Part shown: piece by piece, positions 29,448-38,384 of the stretch
Position numbering within the stretch: the first letter of the stretch is position 1
Layout: every line of letters begins with the position of its first letter
DNA from: AP-15 sp963833745
GTDB lineage: Bacteria; Pseudomonadota; Alphaproteobacteria; ATCC43930; CGMCC-115725
Length of the DNA stretch: 64,000 nt
Assembly (NCBI GenBank): GCA_963833745.1
Contig: CAWHZD010000007.1
Location: forward strand, 744,001 to 808,000
Direction of reading: 5' to 3'
Notes under the pieces: generated by a model
Databases searched by the model: none
Seen by the model: only the letters and a program-made list of their open reading frames with translations
Told to the model about the DNA's origin: nothing
Position numbers and translations under genes: made by a program

Positions 29448-32400
29448 TCAAATGTCGTGAACGTCGACGATGCCGGGCAGCGATTTGACAGCAGCGCGCA
29501 TCCGCGGGTCGACGCGGAAGCCGCCGGGGATCGCGATCTCGACTTCGCTGTCGTCGAGGTCGAGCACGACCGATACCCGCCCGCGCCCGCTCCCCTCGCG
29601 CGCAAACAAATTCTTTAGATGGGTCAGCGCCCGAACCTCGCCCAAAAACACCCGCAGCCCGGCCGCGGCGTGGGCGACGACATCGTCGAGCGGCTCGATC
29701 TTTTGCGCGGTCAGCCGCAGGCTGTCCTCCTCGCTGCGCACGTCGATGGTGACGACGAGCGGCTGCCCCGCGTCAAACAGTACCCGCGACTGGCTCAGCA
29801 TCTCGGCGAACAGGGTTATCTCGAAGACCCCGCTCGGGTCCGACATCTGGATAAACGCAAAGCGATTGCCTCGCGCCGAAGTCCGCTCTTTGCGGCCGAT
29901 GACGATGCCGGCGAGGCGGAACCGCGTCGCCCCGTTTGCCGCCAGTGCACTCGGCAAATCGACCCAGCGCAGAATGCCGGCGCGCTCGAGGCTCCGGCCA
30001 TAGGCGTCGAGCGGGTGGCTTGACAGGTAAAAGCCGATCGCGGCGAATTCCTGCTGCAATTTTTCGACCGGCGGCCAATCGTCAATCAGCGGCAATGCCG
30101 GGCGATCGCCGAGCCCGAGACCGAACAGGCTGCCCTGGCCATCCTGTCGCTCCGTAGCGGCGCGGCTCGCCTGGCGCAGCAGCAAGTCGGCCGCGGCAAA
30201 GGTCTGGGCCCGGTTCGGATCAAGGGTGTCGAGAGCACCGGCTTTGGCGAGGCTCTCGAACTGTCCGCGGTTGAAGGTCCTGGCATCGAGCCGCTGCGCC
30301 AGATCGAACAGATCCTTGAACCGGCCGTTCCGCTCGCGCTCGCGCACCAGAACCTCCATCGCCTGCTGCCCGACCCCTTTGACCGCGGCAAGCGCATAGC
30401 GGATCGCCGGCTTGCCGGTCTTGGGATCGGTCTCGACCGAGAAGGTCGGGTGCGAACGGTTGATGTCGGGCGGCAACAGGCGGATGCCGAGCCGACTCGC
30501 CTCCTGGCGAAATTGGTTCAGCTTATCGGTGTTGCCGATGTCGAGCGCCATCGACGCGGCAAGGAATTCGACCGGGTAGTTCGCCTTCAGATAGGCGGTC
30601 TGATAGGCGACGAGCGCGTAAGGTGCGGAATGCGATTTGTTGAAGCCGTAGCCCGAGAACTTTTCCATCAGGTCGAAGACGAAATTCGCCTGCCGCTCCT
30701 CGATCCCCTTCTCGACCGCGCCGCCGACGAAAATCGCCCGCTGCGCCTCCATTTCGCTCTTGATCTTCTTGCCCATCGCCCGGCGCAGGAGGTCGGCGCC
30801 GCCGAGGCTGTAATCGGCCATGATCTGCGCCGCCTGCATCACCTGTTCCTGGTAGGTAAAGACACCGAACGTGGCCTCCAGGATCGGCTCCAGCAACGGG
30901 TGCGGATAGTGGACCGGCTCCTCGCCGTTTTTGCATTTGATGTAATTGGGAATGCTGTCCATCGGCCCGGGCCGGTAGAGGGCATTCATCGCGATGATGT
31001 CTTCAAAGCGGTTGGGTTTCAGCTTGCGCAGGTTGTCGCGCATACCCGAGCTTTCCAGCTGGAACACGCCGGTGGTGTCTCCCCGGGCAATGAGCGCGTA
31101 GGTTTTGGCGTCGTCCAACGGCAGGTTCGCAAGATCGATCTCCACGCCTCTCGCCTCAAGCAGCCTAACCGCCTGCTGCAGCACATCGAGCGTTTTGAGC
31201 CCGAGAAAATCGAATTTGACCAGGCCGGCAAGTTCGACCCATTTCATGTTGAACTGGGTCGCCGGCATTTCGGAGCGCGGGTCGCGGTAGAGCGGGACCA
31301 ATTCGGCGAGCGGCCGGTCGCCGATCACGACCCCCGCCGCATGGGTCGAGGCGTGGCGATAGAGCCCTTCGAGCTTCAGCGCGATCTCGATCAGCCGCGC
31401 CACCGCCTCGTCGCTGTCGCGGGCCTGCTGCAGCGCCGGCTCGCCGGCGATTGCCTTCGCCAGCGTCACCGGGTGCGCCGGGTTGTTGGGCACAAGTTTG
31501 CACAGCCGGTCGATCTGGCCATAGGGCATCGCCAAGACCCGGCCGACATCGCGCAGTACAGCCCGCGCCTGCAATTTGCCGAAGGTGATGATCTGCGCCA
31601 CCCGGTCGCGGCCGTATTTCTGCTGGACGTAGCGGATTACCTCGTCGCGCCGCTCCTGGCAGAAATCGATGTCGAAATCGGGCATCGACACGCGTTCGGG
31701 GTTGAGGAACCGTTCGAACAGCAGGCCAAAGCGCAGCGGGTCGAGATCGGTGATCGTCAACGCCCAGGCGACGACCGATCCGGCGCCCGAGCCGCGTCCC
31801 GGCCCGACCGGGATCCCCTCGCGCTTGGCCCATTGGATGAAGTCGGCGACGATCAGGAAATAGCCGGCAAATCCCATCTGGATGATCGTGGCAAGCTCGA
31901 ATTCGAGCCGCTCGCGATAGGGCTGTGCTGCGTCCTCGCCGAGCCCGAGCTTTGCCAGGCGGGCATCGAGACCGGTGCCGGCGGCACGGCGCAACGCCGT
32001 CTCCTCGCTGTCGCCGTCGGCAGTCGGGAAGGCCGGCAGGATCGGCTGGCGCGGCTGCGGGACGAAGGCGCAACGCCGGGCGATGACGAGGGTGTTGTCG
32101 CAGGCCTCGGGCAGGTCGGCGAAGACCTCGCGCATTTCCCTTGCCGGGCGGAAATAATGATTCGGCGTCAGCCGCTTGCGGTCGTTATCGGCGACCGCCT
32201 TGCCCTGCGCGATGCACAGGAGCGCGTCGTGCGCCTCGTAGAAATCGCGGTTGGGGAAGTGGGCGTCGTTGGTGGCGACTAGCGGCAAATCATGGCGATA
32301 GGCGAGATCGACAAGGCCGGGCTCGCTGCGCGCTTCCTCGCCGTCGCCGTGGCGGATCAGCTCGATATAGAGGCGGCCGGGAAACGCCGCCTTCAGATCG

Positions 32401-32900
32401 TTCAGCAGGGTTTCGGCCGCTTCGCTCTGCCCTTCGGCCAGCAGCCGGCCGACCGGTCCCCGGGGTCCGCCGGAGAGGCAGATCAACCCGTCATTGGCGG
32501 CGGCGAGCTCGGCGAGGGTAATCGCCGGTTCGGTGGCGCCGTCACTTTCGAGGAAGGAGCGGCTGACCAGCGCCAGCAGGTTGCGATAGCCGGTGGCGCA
32601 TTGCACCAGCAATACCAACCGGTCAGAGTTGGCCGGCGGACGCGCCAAGGCACCATTGCCGCGGACGCCTTCCTCGCGCGGCGCCAGCGCCACCTCGCAG
32701 CCGATGATCGGCTGCACCCCAGCAGCAGCGCAGGCCGTTGCGAATTCGAGCGCACCGAACAAATTGCCACTGTCGGTGATCGCCACCGCCGGCATGCGCT
32801 CCGCCTGGCAGCGGGCGACAAGTTCCTTAACCGTGATCGCCCCGGCGGACAGCGAATAGGCGGTGTGCACCCGCAGATGAATGAAGTCAGCTAGCGGCAT
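29448..32900 (-). CDS. dnaE: DNA polymerase III alpha subunit
   Basis: A 1150-residue replicative polymerase. The N-terminal PHP domain begins FIHLRVHTAYSLSAGAITV. The catalytic palm has the metal-binding motif MPDFDIDFCQERRDEVI at about residue 405. The finger region includes YGFNKSHSAPYALVAYQTA, and the C-terminal OB-fold contains RLAGIVIGRKERTSARGNRF. The length is normal for DnaE1. It copies the chromosome as the core of the holoenzyme and is essential. It is the last of a run of minus-strand genes (proS, lolC, lolD, dnaE), separated from lolD by a structured 314-base gap. Confidence 0.95.
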   Translation of the reverse strand: MPLADFIHLRVHTAYSLSAGAITVKELVARCQAERMPAVAITDSGNLFGALEFATACAAAGVQPIIGCEVALAPREEGVRGNGALARPPANSDRLVLLVQCATGYRNLLALVSRSFLESDGATEPAITLAELAAANDGLICLSGGPRGPVGRLLAEGQSEAAETLLNDLKAAFPGRLYIELIRHGDGEEARSEPGLVDLAYRHDLPLVATNDAHFPNRDFYEAHDALLCIAQGKAVADNDRKRLTPNHYFRPAREMREVFADLPEACDNTLVIARRCAFVPQPRQPILPAFPTADGDSEETALRRAAGTGLDARLAKLGLGEDAAQPYRERLEFELATIIQMGFAGYFLIVADFIQWAKREGIPVGPGRGSGAGSVVAWALTITDLDPLRFGLLFERFLNPERVSMPDFDIDFCQERRDEVIRYVQQKYGRDRVAQIITFGKLQARAVLRDVGRVLAMPYGQIDRLCKLVPNNPAHPVTLAKAIAGEPALQQARDSDEAVARLIEIALKLEGLYRHASTHAAGVVIGDRPLAELVPLYRDPRSEMPATQFNMKWVELAGLVKFDFLGLKTLDVLQQAVRLLEARGVEIDLANLPLDDAKTYALIARGDTTGVFQLESSGMRDNLRKLKPNRFEDIIAMNALYRPGPMDSIPNYIKCKNGEEPVHYPHPLLEPILEATFGVFTYQEQVMQAAQIMADYSLGGADLLRRAMGKKIKSEMEAQRAIFVGGAVEKGIEERQANFVFDLMEKFSGYGFNKSHSAPYALVAYQTAYLKANYPVEFLAASMALDIGNTDKLNQFRQEASRLGIRLLPPDINRSHPTFSVETDPKTGKPAIRYALAAVKGVGQQAMEVLVRERERNGRFKDLFDLAQRLDARTFNRGQFESLAKAGALDTLDPNRAQTFAAADLLLRQASRAATERQDGQGSLFGLGLGDRPALPLIDDWPPVEKLQQEFAAIGFYLSSHPLDAYGRSLERAGILRWVDLPSALAANGATRFRLAGIVIGRKERTSARGNRFAFIQMSDPSGVFEITLFAEMLSQSRVLFDAGQPLVVTIDVRSEEDSLRLTAQKIEPLDDVVAHAAAGLRVFLGEVRALTHLKNLFAREGSGRGRVSVVLDLDDSEVEIAIPGGFRVDPRMRAAVKSLPGIVDVHDI

Positions 32901-32976
32901 GACGCGAATATTGCACTCTGGCGCGGCAAATTCACCGCGGCTTGTATGCCGACAGGCTCTGTGCGGTCATTCTACA

Positions 32977-33098
32977 CTTGTTTTCAAGGGCCTGGTGCCG
33001 ACATCCGGTCGCCGAGGCCGGCTCGCGGATCGAGAGGCGACCGGTGAATCCGGTCGCCTCGGGTGTTGCCCAGCGGATGCAAGATTGTAGAAAACAAG
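32977..33098. other. Structured intergenic element between lolD and dnaE
   Basis: An outer pair CTTGTTTTC (32977-32985) / GAAAACAAG (33090-33098) encloses three copies of a 9-base arm: CCGGTCGCC at 33005-33013, its inverse GGCGACCGG at 33036-33044, and CCGGTCGCC again at 33050-33058. The central copy can pair with either neighbour. The right-hand pairing extends to an 11-base stem with a five-base loop (33034-33060). No T-run follows on the minus strand. It may be an mRNA switch, a processing site or a repeat element. Confidence 0.5.
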
Positions 33099-33214
33099 GG
33101 CTTAGCTGCATCGTGCTAACTGCCGAATCGACCGCGCAGACCCGCATGCTCAGGCCTGCCCGGATTCGCAACGTAAGAAAGCGCGTGGCGGACGGTCATT
33201 ATCTGAAGATTGAA

Positions 33215-33899
33215 TCAGAAGATTGATTTCAGGCGGCCGTCTTCGAGCACGACGACGCGGTCGAGACGGCGGGCGAGATCGAGGTTGTGGGTGGCGATCA
33301 GCGCCGCCAAGCCGGTGCGGCGGACGAGGTCGACCAGTGTGTTCAGGACGCCTTCGCCGGTCGCGTGGTCGAGATTGCCGGTCGGCTCGTCGCCGAGCAG
33401 GATCGCCGGGTCGTTGGCAAGCGCGCGGACGATCGCGACGCGCTGCTGCTCGCCGCCCGAGAGCCGCGCCGGCCGATGCCCGGCACGCGGCGCCAACCCG
33501 ACGCCCGCTAGCAACACAGCGGCCTTGTCGCGCGCCCGCCCCCGGCCGACGCCGGCGATCATCTGGGGCAGCATGACATTTTCGAGCGCCGAGAATTCCG
33601 GCAGCAAATGGTGGAACTGGTAGACGAAACCCAGCTCGGAACGTCGCAACAGGGTGCGCCGCTCATCCGACAGGGCGCCGCAATTCTCGCCGCCGATCAG
33701 CACCGCCCCGCCATCCGGGTGTTCGAGCAGCCCGGCGACATGCAACAAGCGTCGACTTGCCGGCGCCGGACGGGCCGACTAATGCCACGACCTCGCCCGG
33801 CTGCAACGCCAGATCGACGCCGTTCAGCACGACGATGTCGGCTCCGCCGCTCTTGAAGACGCGGCGTACCCCGCGCAGTTCCAGCGCCGGTGTCGGCAC
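33215..33899 (-). pseudogene. lolD: Lipoprotein-releasing ABC ATPase LolD, one-base frameshift
   Basis: The N-terminal part (from a GTG at 33899: PTPALELRGVRRVFKSGGAD, Walker A LVGPSGAGKSTL) and the remainder (LHVAGLLEHPDGGAVLIGGE, signature ARLSGGEQQRVAIVRAL, Walker B AILLGDEPTGNLD) are in different frames. An extra base near 33746 (ACG CTT GTT instead of ACG CTG TTG) separates them; without it the protein is about 227 residues, normal for LolD. LolD powers release of outer-membrane lipoproteins by LolC/E and is usually essential, so a sequence error is more likely than real loss. It lies 13 bases after lolC. Confidence 0.85.
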
Positions 33900-33912
33900 G
33901 ATTGGCGCGGTC

Positions 33913-35157
33913 TCACTCGTAGCGCAGCGCCTCGACCGGATCGAGCCGCGCCGCGCGCCATGACGGGTAGAGGGTGGCGAGAAACGACAGTGCCAATGCC
34001 ATGATTACGACCGTCGCGACCTCGCCCGGGTCGATTCGCGCCGGGATGCGCGTGAAGAAATAAATTTCGGCCGAAAACAAGTTGACGCCCACGATGTTCT
34101 GAACAAATTCGCGGATCGCCTCGATGTTGCGGGTGAAAGCGACACCGAGCGCCAATCCGGCCAAGGTGCCGACGACGCCGATACTGGCGCCCGACAGCAT
34201 GAAGATCCGCAAGATCATGCCGCGCGAGGCCCCCATCGTACGCAGGATCGCGATGTCGCGGGCCTTGTCCTTCACCATCATGATCATGCTCGAAATGATG
34301 TTGAAGGCAGCGACGACGATGATCAAGGTCAGGATCAGAAACATTACGTTGCGTTCGATCTCGACCGCGTTGAACAGGCTCGAATTGGCCTGCTGCCAGT
34401 CGACGATGCGTACCCTGTCGTCGAAGGCGGTCTCGATGGCGCGGGTCTGCTCGCGCACCCGATCGGGATCGCTGACAAAGACCTGCAGGTAGCTCGCCGC
34501 CTCGGGCAGGCGGAAGAACAGCTGGGCAGCCTCGAACGGGGCATAGATAAAGCTGTTGTCGTATTCATACATGCCGACGTCGAACAGCGCCGCGACATGG
34601 TAGGTTTTCAGGCGCGGCATCGTGCCGAAAGCGGTTGCCGTACCCTGCGGCGAAATCACCGTGACCCGGCCGCCGACGCCGACGCCGAGCCGCTGTGCCA
34701 GGCGATAACCGATGGCGATGCCGTCATCGCTGAAATCGGCGAGCGAGCCGGCGATGACCCGGTCCGAGACGAGGCGCAGCGCCTTTAGATCCTCAGGCCG
34801 GATGCCGCGCACCAGAGCACCCGATGCACCCCGGTCGGTGGTCGCCATGACCTGGCCCTCGACGACCGGGATGGTGGCGATGACGCCGGGGATCTTCTCG
34901 ACTTTTTTTGCCGCGGCGCTGTAGTCGCCAAGCGGCCCGGCCTCGGCATAGACGCCGAGATCGCCGTTGAGGCCGAGGATGCGGCCCAACAGATCGGCGC
35001 GAAAGCCGTTCATGACCGACATGACAATGATCAAGGTAGCGACGCCGAGTGCTATCCCGAGCAGCGAAAAGATCGCGATGACCGAGACGAAGCCTTCCTG
35101 CCGCCGCGCCCGCAAATAGCGAAACGCGACCATCCGCTCAAAGGTGGTGAAGATCAC
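33913..35157 (-). CDS. lolC: Lipoprotein-releasing ABC permease LolC/LolE
   Basis: About 414 residues. There is an N-terminal membrane helix (SVIAIFSLLGIALGVATLII, then VMSVMNGFRADLLGRILGLN), a long periplasmic domain, and three C-terminal helices around residues 275-400 (AAFNIISSMIMMVKDKARDI), ending SWRAARLDPVEALRYE. This is the LolC/LolE/FtsX-like layout; alphaproteobacteria often have a single such permease. The frame is open to a GTG at 35193 that lies inside a repeat; the GTG at 35157 gives an N-terminus of family length, and the ATG at 35133 is a third option. Confidence 0.88.
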   Translation of the reverse strand: MIFTTFERMVAFRYLRARRQEGFVSVIAIFSLLGIALGVATLIIVMSVMNGFRADLLGRILGLNGDLGVYAEAGPLGDYSAAAKKVEKIPGVIATIPVVEGQVMATTDRGASGALVRGIRPEDLKALRLVSDRVIAGSLADFSDDGIAIGYRLAQRLGVGVGGRVTVISPQGTATAFGTMPRLKTYHVAALFDVGMYEYDNSFIYAPFEAAQLFFRLPEAASYLQVFVSDPDRVREQTRAIETAFDDRVRIVDWQQANSSLFNAVEIERNVMFLILTLIIVVAAFNIISSMIMMVKDKARDIAILRTMGASRGMILRIFMLSGASIGVVGTLAGLALGVAFTRNIEAIREFVQNIVGVNLFSAEIYFFTRIPARIDPGEVATVVIMALALSFLATLYPSWRAARLDPVEALRYE

Positions 35158-35185
35158 TAGGCGATCCGAGAGCCGTGCTTCGTTG

Positions 35186-35292
35186 CCCCTCACCCTCCCG
35201 CTACGCGGGCCCCTCCCTCTCCCCGCTGCCGCGGGGCGAGGGATTTCTCTTCTCCCTCGCCCCGCGTGCGGGGAGAGGGATGGGGTGAGGGG
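35186..35292. repeat. Palindromic repeat overlapping the proS 3' end
   Basis: The arms CCCCTCACC (35186-35194) and GGTGAGGGG (35284-35292) enclose nested complementary stretches (CCCTCTCCCCGC / GCGGGGAGAGGG), so the whole 107 bases can fold into one long hairpin. The element covers the last 31 codons of proS, including the stop at 35201, and reaches into possible starts of lolC. Confidence 0.75.
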
Positions 35293-36607
35293 CCGTCAGG
35301 CGGGCTAAAACCGCCTCAGGTGAAACGTCTTGGCGCGCGCCGGAGCGCCGGGCTTTGACCTCCACGATGCCGGCGGCGAGACCGCGGGGGCCAATGACGA
35401 CCTGCTCGGGTAGGCCGACCAGATCCATCGTCGCGAATTTGGCGCCCGGGAACTCGTCGCGATCATCGTAGAGCACCTCGACCCCGGCGTTGACCAATTT
35501 GCCGTAAATGTCTTCGGCCGCGGCGCGGCAGCGCGCGTCCGACGCGCGCAGATTGATCAGCCCGACACGGAACGGCGCGACGCTTTCCGGCCAGATGATG
35601 CCGGCGGCGTCGTGGTTCGCCTCGATCAGCGCGCCGACGAGCCGCGACACCCCGATGCCGTAGGAGCCCATCTCTAGCGCCACCGGCTCGCCCTCGGAAC
35701 CGGCGACAACCAACCCCATCGGCCGCGAATACTTGTCGCCGAAATAGAAGACCTGGCCGACCTCGATACCCCGCCGGCTGACGATCTTGTCGCCATATTT
35801 TGCCGCCGCCTGTGGATCGTGCACTTCGTCGGTCGCGGCGTAGATGCCGGTGTAATGATCAACGACCTGCTGCAAGGCCGGCGCGTCCCAGCCGACATCG
35901 TCGAACACCCGCCAGTCCGTATCGATGAAATCCTGGTGCACATGGACGCCGCTTTCGCCGGTGTCGGCGAGAATGATGAATTCGTGGCTCAGATCGCCGC
36001 CGATCGGCCCGGTATCGGCGCGCATCGGGATCGCCTTCAAGCCCATGCGGGCGAAGGTGCGCAGATAGGCTACGAACATCTTGTTGTAGGAATGCCGCGC
36101 GCCGGCAATGTCGAGATCGAAGCTGTAGGCGTCCTTCATCAGGAACTCGCGCCCGCGCATCACGCCAAAGCGCGGACGGACCTCGTCGCGGAACTTCCAC
36201 TGGATGTGGTAGAGCAGTTTTGGCAGGTCGCGGTAGCTCTTGATCGAGGCGCGGACGATTTCGGTGATCTGCTCCTCGTTGGTCGGCCCGTACAGCATTT
36301 CGCGGTCGTGCCGGTCGCGGATGCGCAGCATCTCTTTGCCGTAGTCGTCGTAGCGGCCGCTCTCGCGCCATAACTCGGCAGGCTGGATCGTCGGCATCAG
36401 GATTTCCTGGGCACCGGCGCAGTCCTGCTCCTCACGGACGATGGTTTCGACATTTTTCAATACGCGCAGGCCGAGCGGCAGCCACGAATAGATGCCGGCG
36501 CTCGACTGCCGGATCATGCCGGCGCGCAGCATCAGCCGGTGCGAGACGATCTGTGCCTCGCTCGGGTTTTCGCGCAGCAGCGGCAGAAAATACTCGGAAA
36601 GACGCAT
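35201..36607 (-). CDS. proS: Prolyl-tRNA synthetase (short alphaproteobacterial type)
   Basis: A 468-residue class II synthetase starting MRLSEYFLPLLRENPSEAQI. The catalytic motifs are QSSAGIYSWLPLGLRVLKNV, ILMPTIQPAELWRESGRYDD, WKFRDEVRPRFGVMRGREF and EMGSYGIGVSRLVGALIE, followed by the anticodon-binding domain (VLYDDRDEFPGAKFATMDLV). There is no room for the editing insert of longer bacterial ProRS, as is usual in Alphaproteobacteria. The last about 28 residues (from APHPIPLPARGAREKRNP) come from a palindromic repeat and are not part of the normal enzyme. It charges tRNA-Pro. Confidence 0.93.
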   Translation of the reverse strand: MRLSEYFLPLLRENPSEAQIVSHRLMLRAGMIRQSSAGIYSWLPLGLRVLKNVETIVREEQDCAGAQEILMPTIQPAELWRESGRYDDYGKEMLRIRDRHDREMLYGPTNEEQITEIVRASIKSYRDLPKLLYHIQWKFRDEVRPRFGVMRGREFLMKDAYSFDLDIAGARHSYNKMFVAYLRTFARMGLKAIPMRADTGPIGGDLSHEFIILADTGESGVHVHQDFIDTDWRVFDDVGWDAPALQQVVDHYTGIYAATDEVHDPQAAAKYGDKIVSRRGIEVGQVFYFGDKYSRPMGLVVAGSEGEPVALEMGSYGIGVSRLVGALIEANHDAAGIIWPESVAPFRVGLINLRASDARCRAAAEDIYGKLVNAGVEVLYDDRDEFPGAKFATMDLVGLPEQVVIGPRGLAAGIVEVKARRSGARQDVSPEAVLARLTAPHPIPLPARGAREKRNPSPRGSGEREGPA

Positions 36608-36840
36608 CCCACCTCATGCAGCGCCAATGACCTCACCCAGCGCCAAGTAACGCACTCTAGGGAACCCGATCTGCCCTGTCCACCGGGCGACCCCGTTACC
36701 GCGAACGCCGGCGCCCCCTTCACGACAAATCGGAGGCGCCATATCAATCTCGAAGATTCTTTAAGATTTGGGGTGACGATCGGTCGCAGGGATGCATATA
36801 ATCGGCCGGTCGGTTGCGCGCATTCATCCGCGCCGGCCCG

Positions 36841-36940
36841 AGTTTAGGGAGGACCAGCCGCCGAACCGCGGCAGCGAGCGGCGAAGCGGCACGTGAGACG
36901 AGGAAAGGGCAGGGCGCAGGCTCTGCCTTTTCTTTTGCCG
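36841..36940 (+). promoter_or_regulatory. Candidate structured leader with attenuator-like hairpin
   Basis: Upstream of the class V aminotransferase gene, a GC-rich foldable stretch (36850-36895) is followed by AAAGGGCAG (36904-36912) and CTGCCTTTT (36923-36931), then CTTTT: a hairpin with a T-rich tail about 90 bases before the ATG. This looks like a transcription attenuator. From memory it resembles the serC RNA motif found before aminotransferase genes in Alphaproteobacteria. That identification is untested, so confidence is low. Confidence 0.35.
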
Positions 36941-37022
36941 AAAGCCTCTCCCGGCAAACCGATTATGCTGCTATCTCACGCACTCACGGGGATTAGGCAC
37001 GGGATCGTAGCGGAGAGCGTAG

Positions 37023-38204
37023 ATGGCCGTCAGTCGCGGGTTGCACTTTTTTCAAAATCCGGGTCCGACCAATATTCCCGACCGCGTGCTGCGGGCAATG
37101 GACCGCGGCACGATCGATTTCACCGGCGCACAATTCAAAGCCATCGCCGAAGAGTGCTTCGCCGGTCTCAAGCGGGTGTTCAAAACCGACCAGACAATCC
37201 TCGGCTACGCCGCCTCCGGGCACGGCGCGTGGGAGGCGGCACTCGTCAACCTGTTCTCGCCCGGCGACAAGGTGCTGGTGTTCGAGACCGGGTATTTCTC
37301 GCTGAACTGGGGTATGCGCTGCGAGTCGTTCGGCCTCGAGGTCGAGACCTTGGCCAATGACTGGCGCAGTGCCGCCGATCCGGCGGCGCTCGAAAGGCGG
37401 CTGCGCGAGGATCGCGAGCACGCGATCAAGGCAGTGCTGGTCGTGCACAATGAAACCTCGACCGGCGTCGTCCACGACATCGCCGCTTTGCACCGGGCGA
37501 TCGAGGTGGCCGGGCATCCGGCATTGTTCCTGGTCGACGTGATCTCGTCGCTCGCGTCGATCGATTTCCGCATGGATGAGTGGGGCGTCGACGTCGTCGT
37601 CGCCGGCTCGCAGAAGGGGCTGATGCTGCCGACCGGCATGGCCTTTACCGGGGTCAGCGCGCGGGCGCTCGCCGCCGCCGCGCATGCCAAGCTGCCGCGC
37701 GTCTACTGGGACTGGCGGCGGCTGGTCGAAGGCAATTCGCAGGCGGTATGGAACGGCACGGCGCCGGTGCATTTCTTCTACGGCTTGCAGGAAGCGTTGC
37801 GCATGCTCGAGGAAGAAGGCCTCGACAACGTCTTTGCCCGCCATCACCGGCTCGCTGAGGCGACGCGGCGCGCAGTGCGGGTATGGCGCCAGAATGACGG
37901 ACCCGAGATCTTTGCCGTCGACCTGCGGGCGCAATCGGATTCGGTGACGGCGGTGCTGACCCCGGAGGGGTACGACGCCAACAAGGTGCGCGAGGTTTGC
38001 CTCGACCGGTTCAACGTGTCGCTGGGCGGCGGGCTTGGGCCGCTGCAGGGCCGCCTCCTGCGGATCGGTCACCTCGGCGACCTGAACGAGCCGATGATCT
38101 TGGGCGCGCTCGCCGCGGTCGAGATGGCGCTCGAGTTGACCGGGGTGCCGCACGGCCGCGGCGGGGTCGGCGCAGCGATGGACTATCTGATTTCCGAGGC
38201 ATAG
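37023..38204 (+). CDS. Class V aminotransferase (serine-glyoxylate / alanine-glyoxylate type)
   Basis: A 393-residue PLP enzyme. It begins GLHFFQNPGPTNIPDRVLRA, typical of the alanine/serine-glyoxylate aminotransferase family. The PLP phosphate region is GYAASGHGAWEAALVNL, the cofactor Asp is in LFLVDVISSLASIDF and the Schiff-base Lys is Lys198 in VVAGSQKGLMLP. It probably converts glyoxylate to glycine with serine or alanine as donor. GGAGAG lies before the ATG. The leader upstream is structured. No serine-cycle genes are nearby, so the pathway cannot be fixed. Confidence 0.85.
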   Translation: MAVSRGLHFFQNPGPTNIPDRVLRAMDRGTIDFTGAQFKAIAEECFAGLKRVFKTDQTILGYAASGHGAWEAALVNLFSPGDKVLVFETGYFSLNWGMRCESFGLEVETLANDWRSAADPAALERRLREDREHAIKAVLVVHNETSTGVVHDIAALHRAIEVAGHPALFLVDVISSLASIDFRMDEWGVDVVVAGSQKGLMLPTGMAFTGVSARALAAAAHAKLPRVYWDWRRLVEGNSQAVWNGTAPVHFFYGLQEALRMLEEEGLDNVFARHHRLAEATRRAVRVWRQNDGPEIFAVDLRAQSDSVTAVLTPEGYDANKVREVCLDRFNVSLGGGLGPLQGRLLRIGHLGDLNEPMILGALAAVEMALELTGVPHGRGGVGAAMDYLISEA

Positions 38205-38384
38205 CGCCATGCTGGCTTAAGGGCCGATCTCGAGCATGCCGGCCGGTGTCGTAAGCATTTGCCACAGAGGAATCAGAGTTGCCATGTGCGATCCGATTTC
38301 TTCACACGCTTGAAAGCGGGAATCCTGGGCTCGATTGCTCCTCGCCGACCCCGAACCCCGCTTTTTGCGCGGGCGGCGAGGCGG

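Noticed and set aside
30450..32282. Plus-strand frame of 610 codons
   Set aside because: It is the mirror of dnaE; high GC leaves the opposite strand open by chance.
36841..37022. Glycine riboswitch before the aminotransferase gene
   Set aside because: The GCCGAAAG and CCCGGCAAACCG wording is suggestive, but the conserved CTCAGGCAAA and paired aptamer layout are missing.
36993..38210. Minus-strand frame of 405 codons
   Set aside because: It mirrors the class V aminotransferase, whose active-site motifs are on the plus strand.
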